64,000 bases of DNA, taken from the NCBI GenBank assembly GCA_964627455.1, contig CAZVKC010000001.1, positions 124,001-188,000 on the forward strand, written 5' to 3'. Source of the DNA: F-183 sp964627455 (GTDB taxonomy: Bacteria > Acidobacteriota > Terriglobia > Bryobacterales > Bryobacteraceae). The notes under the pieces are model-generated. The model had not been told where the DNA came from. It did not search any database and saw only the letters and a list, made by a program, of their open reading frames with translations. Below, piece by piece: positions 63,807-64,000 of the stretch (positions are counted from its first letter, which is position 1; the number at the start of each line of letters is the position of its first letter). A program made the position numbers and the translations under genes.

Positions 63807-64000
63807 TCACCACCCCATCTGCGACATCCTGTTGAGGATCACCGCTGAGGATTTATCCATGCGCTGTGGCCTCCGTCGCCGCGGACTCGGGATACACACC
63901 GCCAGACGCGCCGCCTGGTCCCTCGTGAGCCGGCCTGCCGCAACATTGTAGTGATACTTCGCGGCCGCCTCAGCGCCGAACACCCCAGGACCCCACTCGA
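63807..64000 (-). CDS. mtgA: Monofunctional biosynthetic peptidoglycan transglycosylase, C-terminus (partial)
   Basis: The frame enters from the right edge and ends at TGA 63807, giving the last 63 residues. EWGPGVFGAEAAAKYHYNVA followed by LTRDQAARLAVCIPSPRR is the C-terminal signature of GT51 MtgA: the E-W-G-P-G-(V/I)-F-G-A-E-A-A block and the A-x-L-A-x-x-x-P-x-P-R motif. It polymerises lipid II into glycan strands at the inner membrane. The N-terminus lies outside the window. Confidence 0.85.
   Translation of the reverse strand, partial: EWGPGVFGAEAAAKYHYNVAAGRLTRDQAARLAVCIPSPRRRRPQRMDKSSAVILNRMSQMGW

Overview
The window looks like a draft chromosomal contig from a subdivision-3 acidobacterium (Bryobacteraceae, Candidatus Solibacter-like). 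The pointers are high GC with strongly biased codons, two Oar-type TonB-dependent receptors with an N-terminal carboxypeptidase-regulatory domain, a periplasmic-propeller sensor kinase, a fused ABC-permease/M1 aminopeptidase, and ordinary core genes (smc, ilvD, topA, dprA, rph). The placement comes from gene-family recognition, not from a database search. Three runs of exactly 100 N are each flanked by the same 55 bases on both sides. They are unmerged contig overlaps: removing 155 bp at each site restores one long reading frame in smc, the permease/peptidase gene and a TonB receptor.

Layout. 1-12 kb: a partial sensor histidine kinase, smc with an unusual Ala/Pro/Glu-rich head insertion, then the permease-peptidase fusion and its ABC ATPase. 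12-15 kb: a minus-strand cassette with a terminase large subunit split into separate ATPase and nuclease genes, a 74-residue protein and an SSRNAVKHG-type protein. It has a dispersed palindromic repeat at one end and two large hairpins at the other. 15.3-36 kb: a plus-strand defence island. It begins with a superfamily 1 helicase fused to a Vsr-like nuclease domain and an unknown protein. A complete type 1 BREX locus follows (brxA, brxB, brxC, pglX, pglZ, brxL), with two extra translationally coupled genes between pglX and pglZ: a Schlafen-AlbA_2/GHKL ATPase and a ParA-like ATPase. Six bases after brxL comes a two-gene CBASS (CD-NTase plus S-4TM membrane effector). 36-41 kb: hypothetical genes, a disrupted cyclophilin, two more repeat copies, ilvD, a monooxygenase-fold protein and a lytic transglycosylase. 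41-50 kb: a NarL-type regulator, then dprA-topA-methyltransferase, a fatty acid desaturase and a two-component system. 50-64 kb: two TonB receptors, a ggt-DUF72-small membrane protein-rph operon, a small zinc-ribbon protein, an M28 peptidase, and the C-terminus of mtgA at the right edge.

How the genes work together. The BREX operon would mark self DNA through the PglX adenine methyltransferase and block phage replication. The embedded ATPase pair is coupled to it by 4-bp start/stop overlaps, so it is probably made together with BREX. The CBASS pair would act as a second layer by abortive membrane permeabilisation through a cyclic oligonucleotide. The embedded AlbA_2/GHKL + ParA pair is the strongest candidate here for an undescribed BREX-associated module. 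The split terminase cassette is the second.
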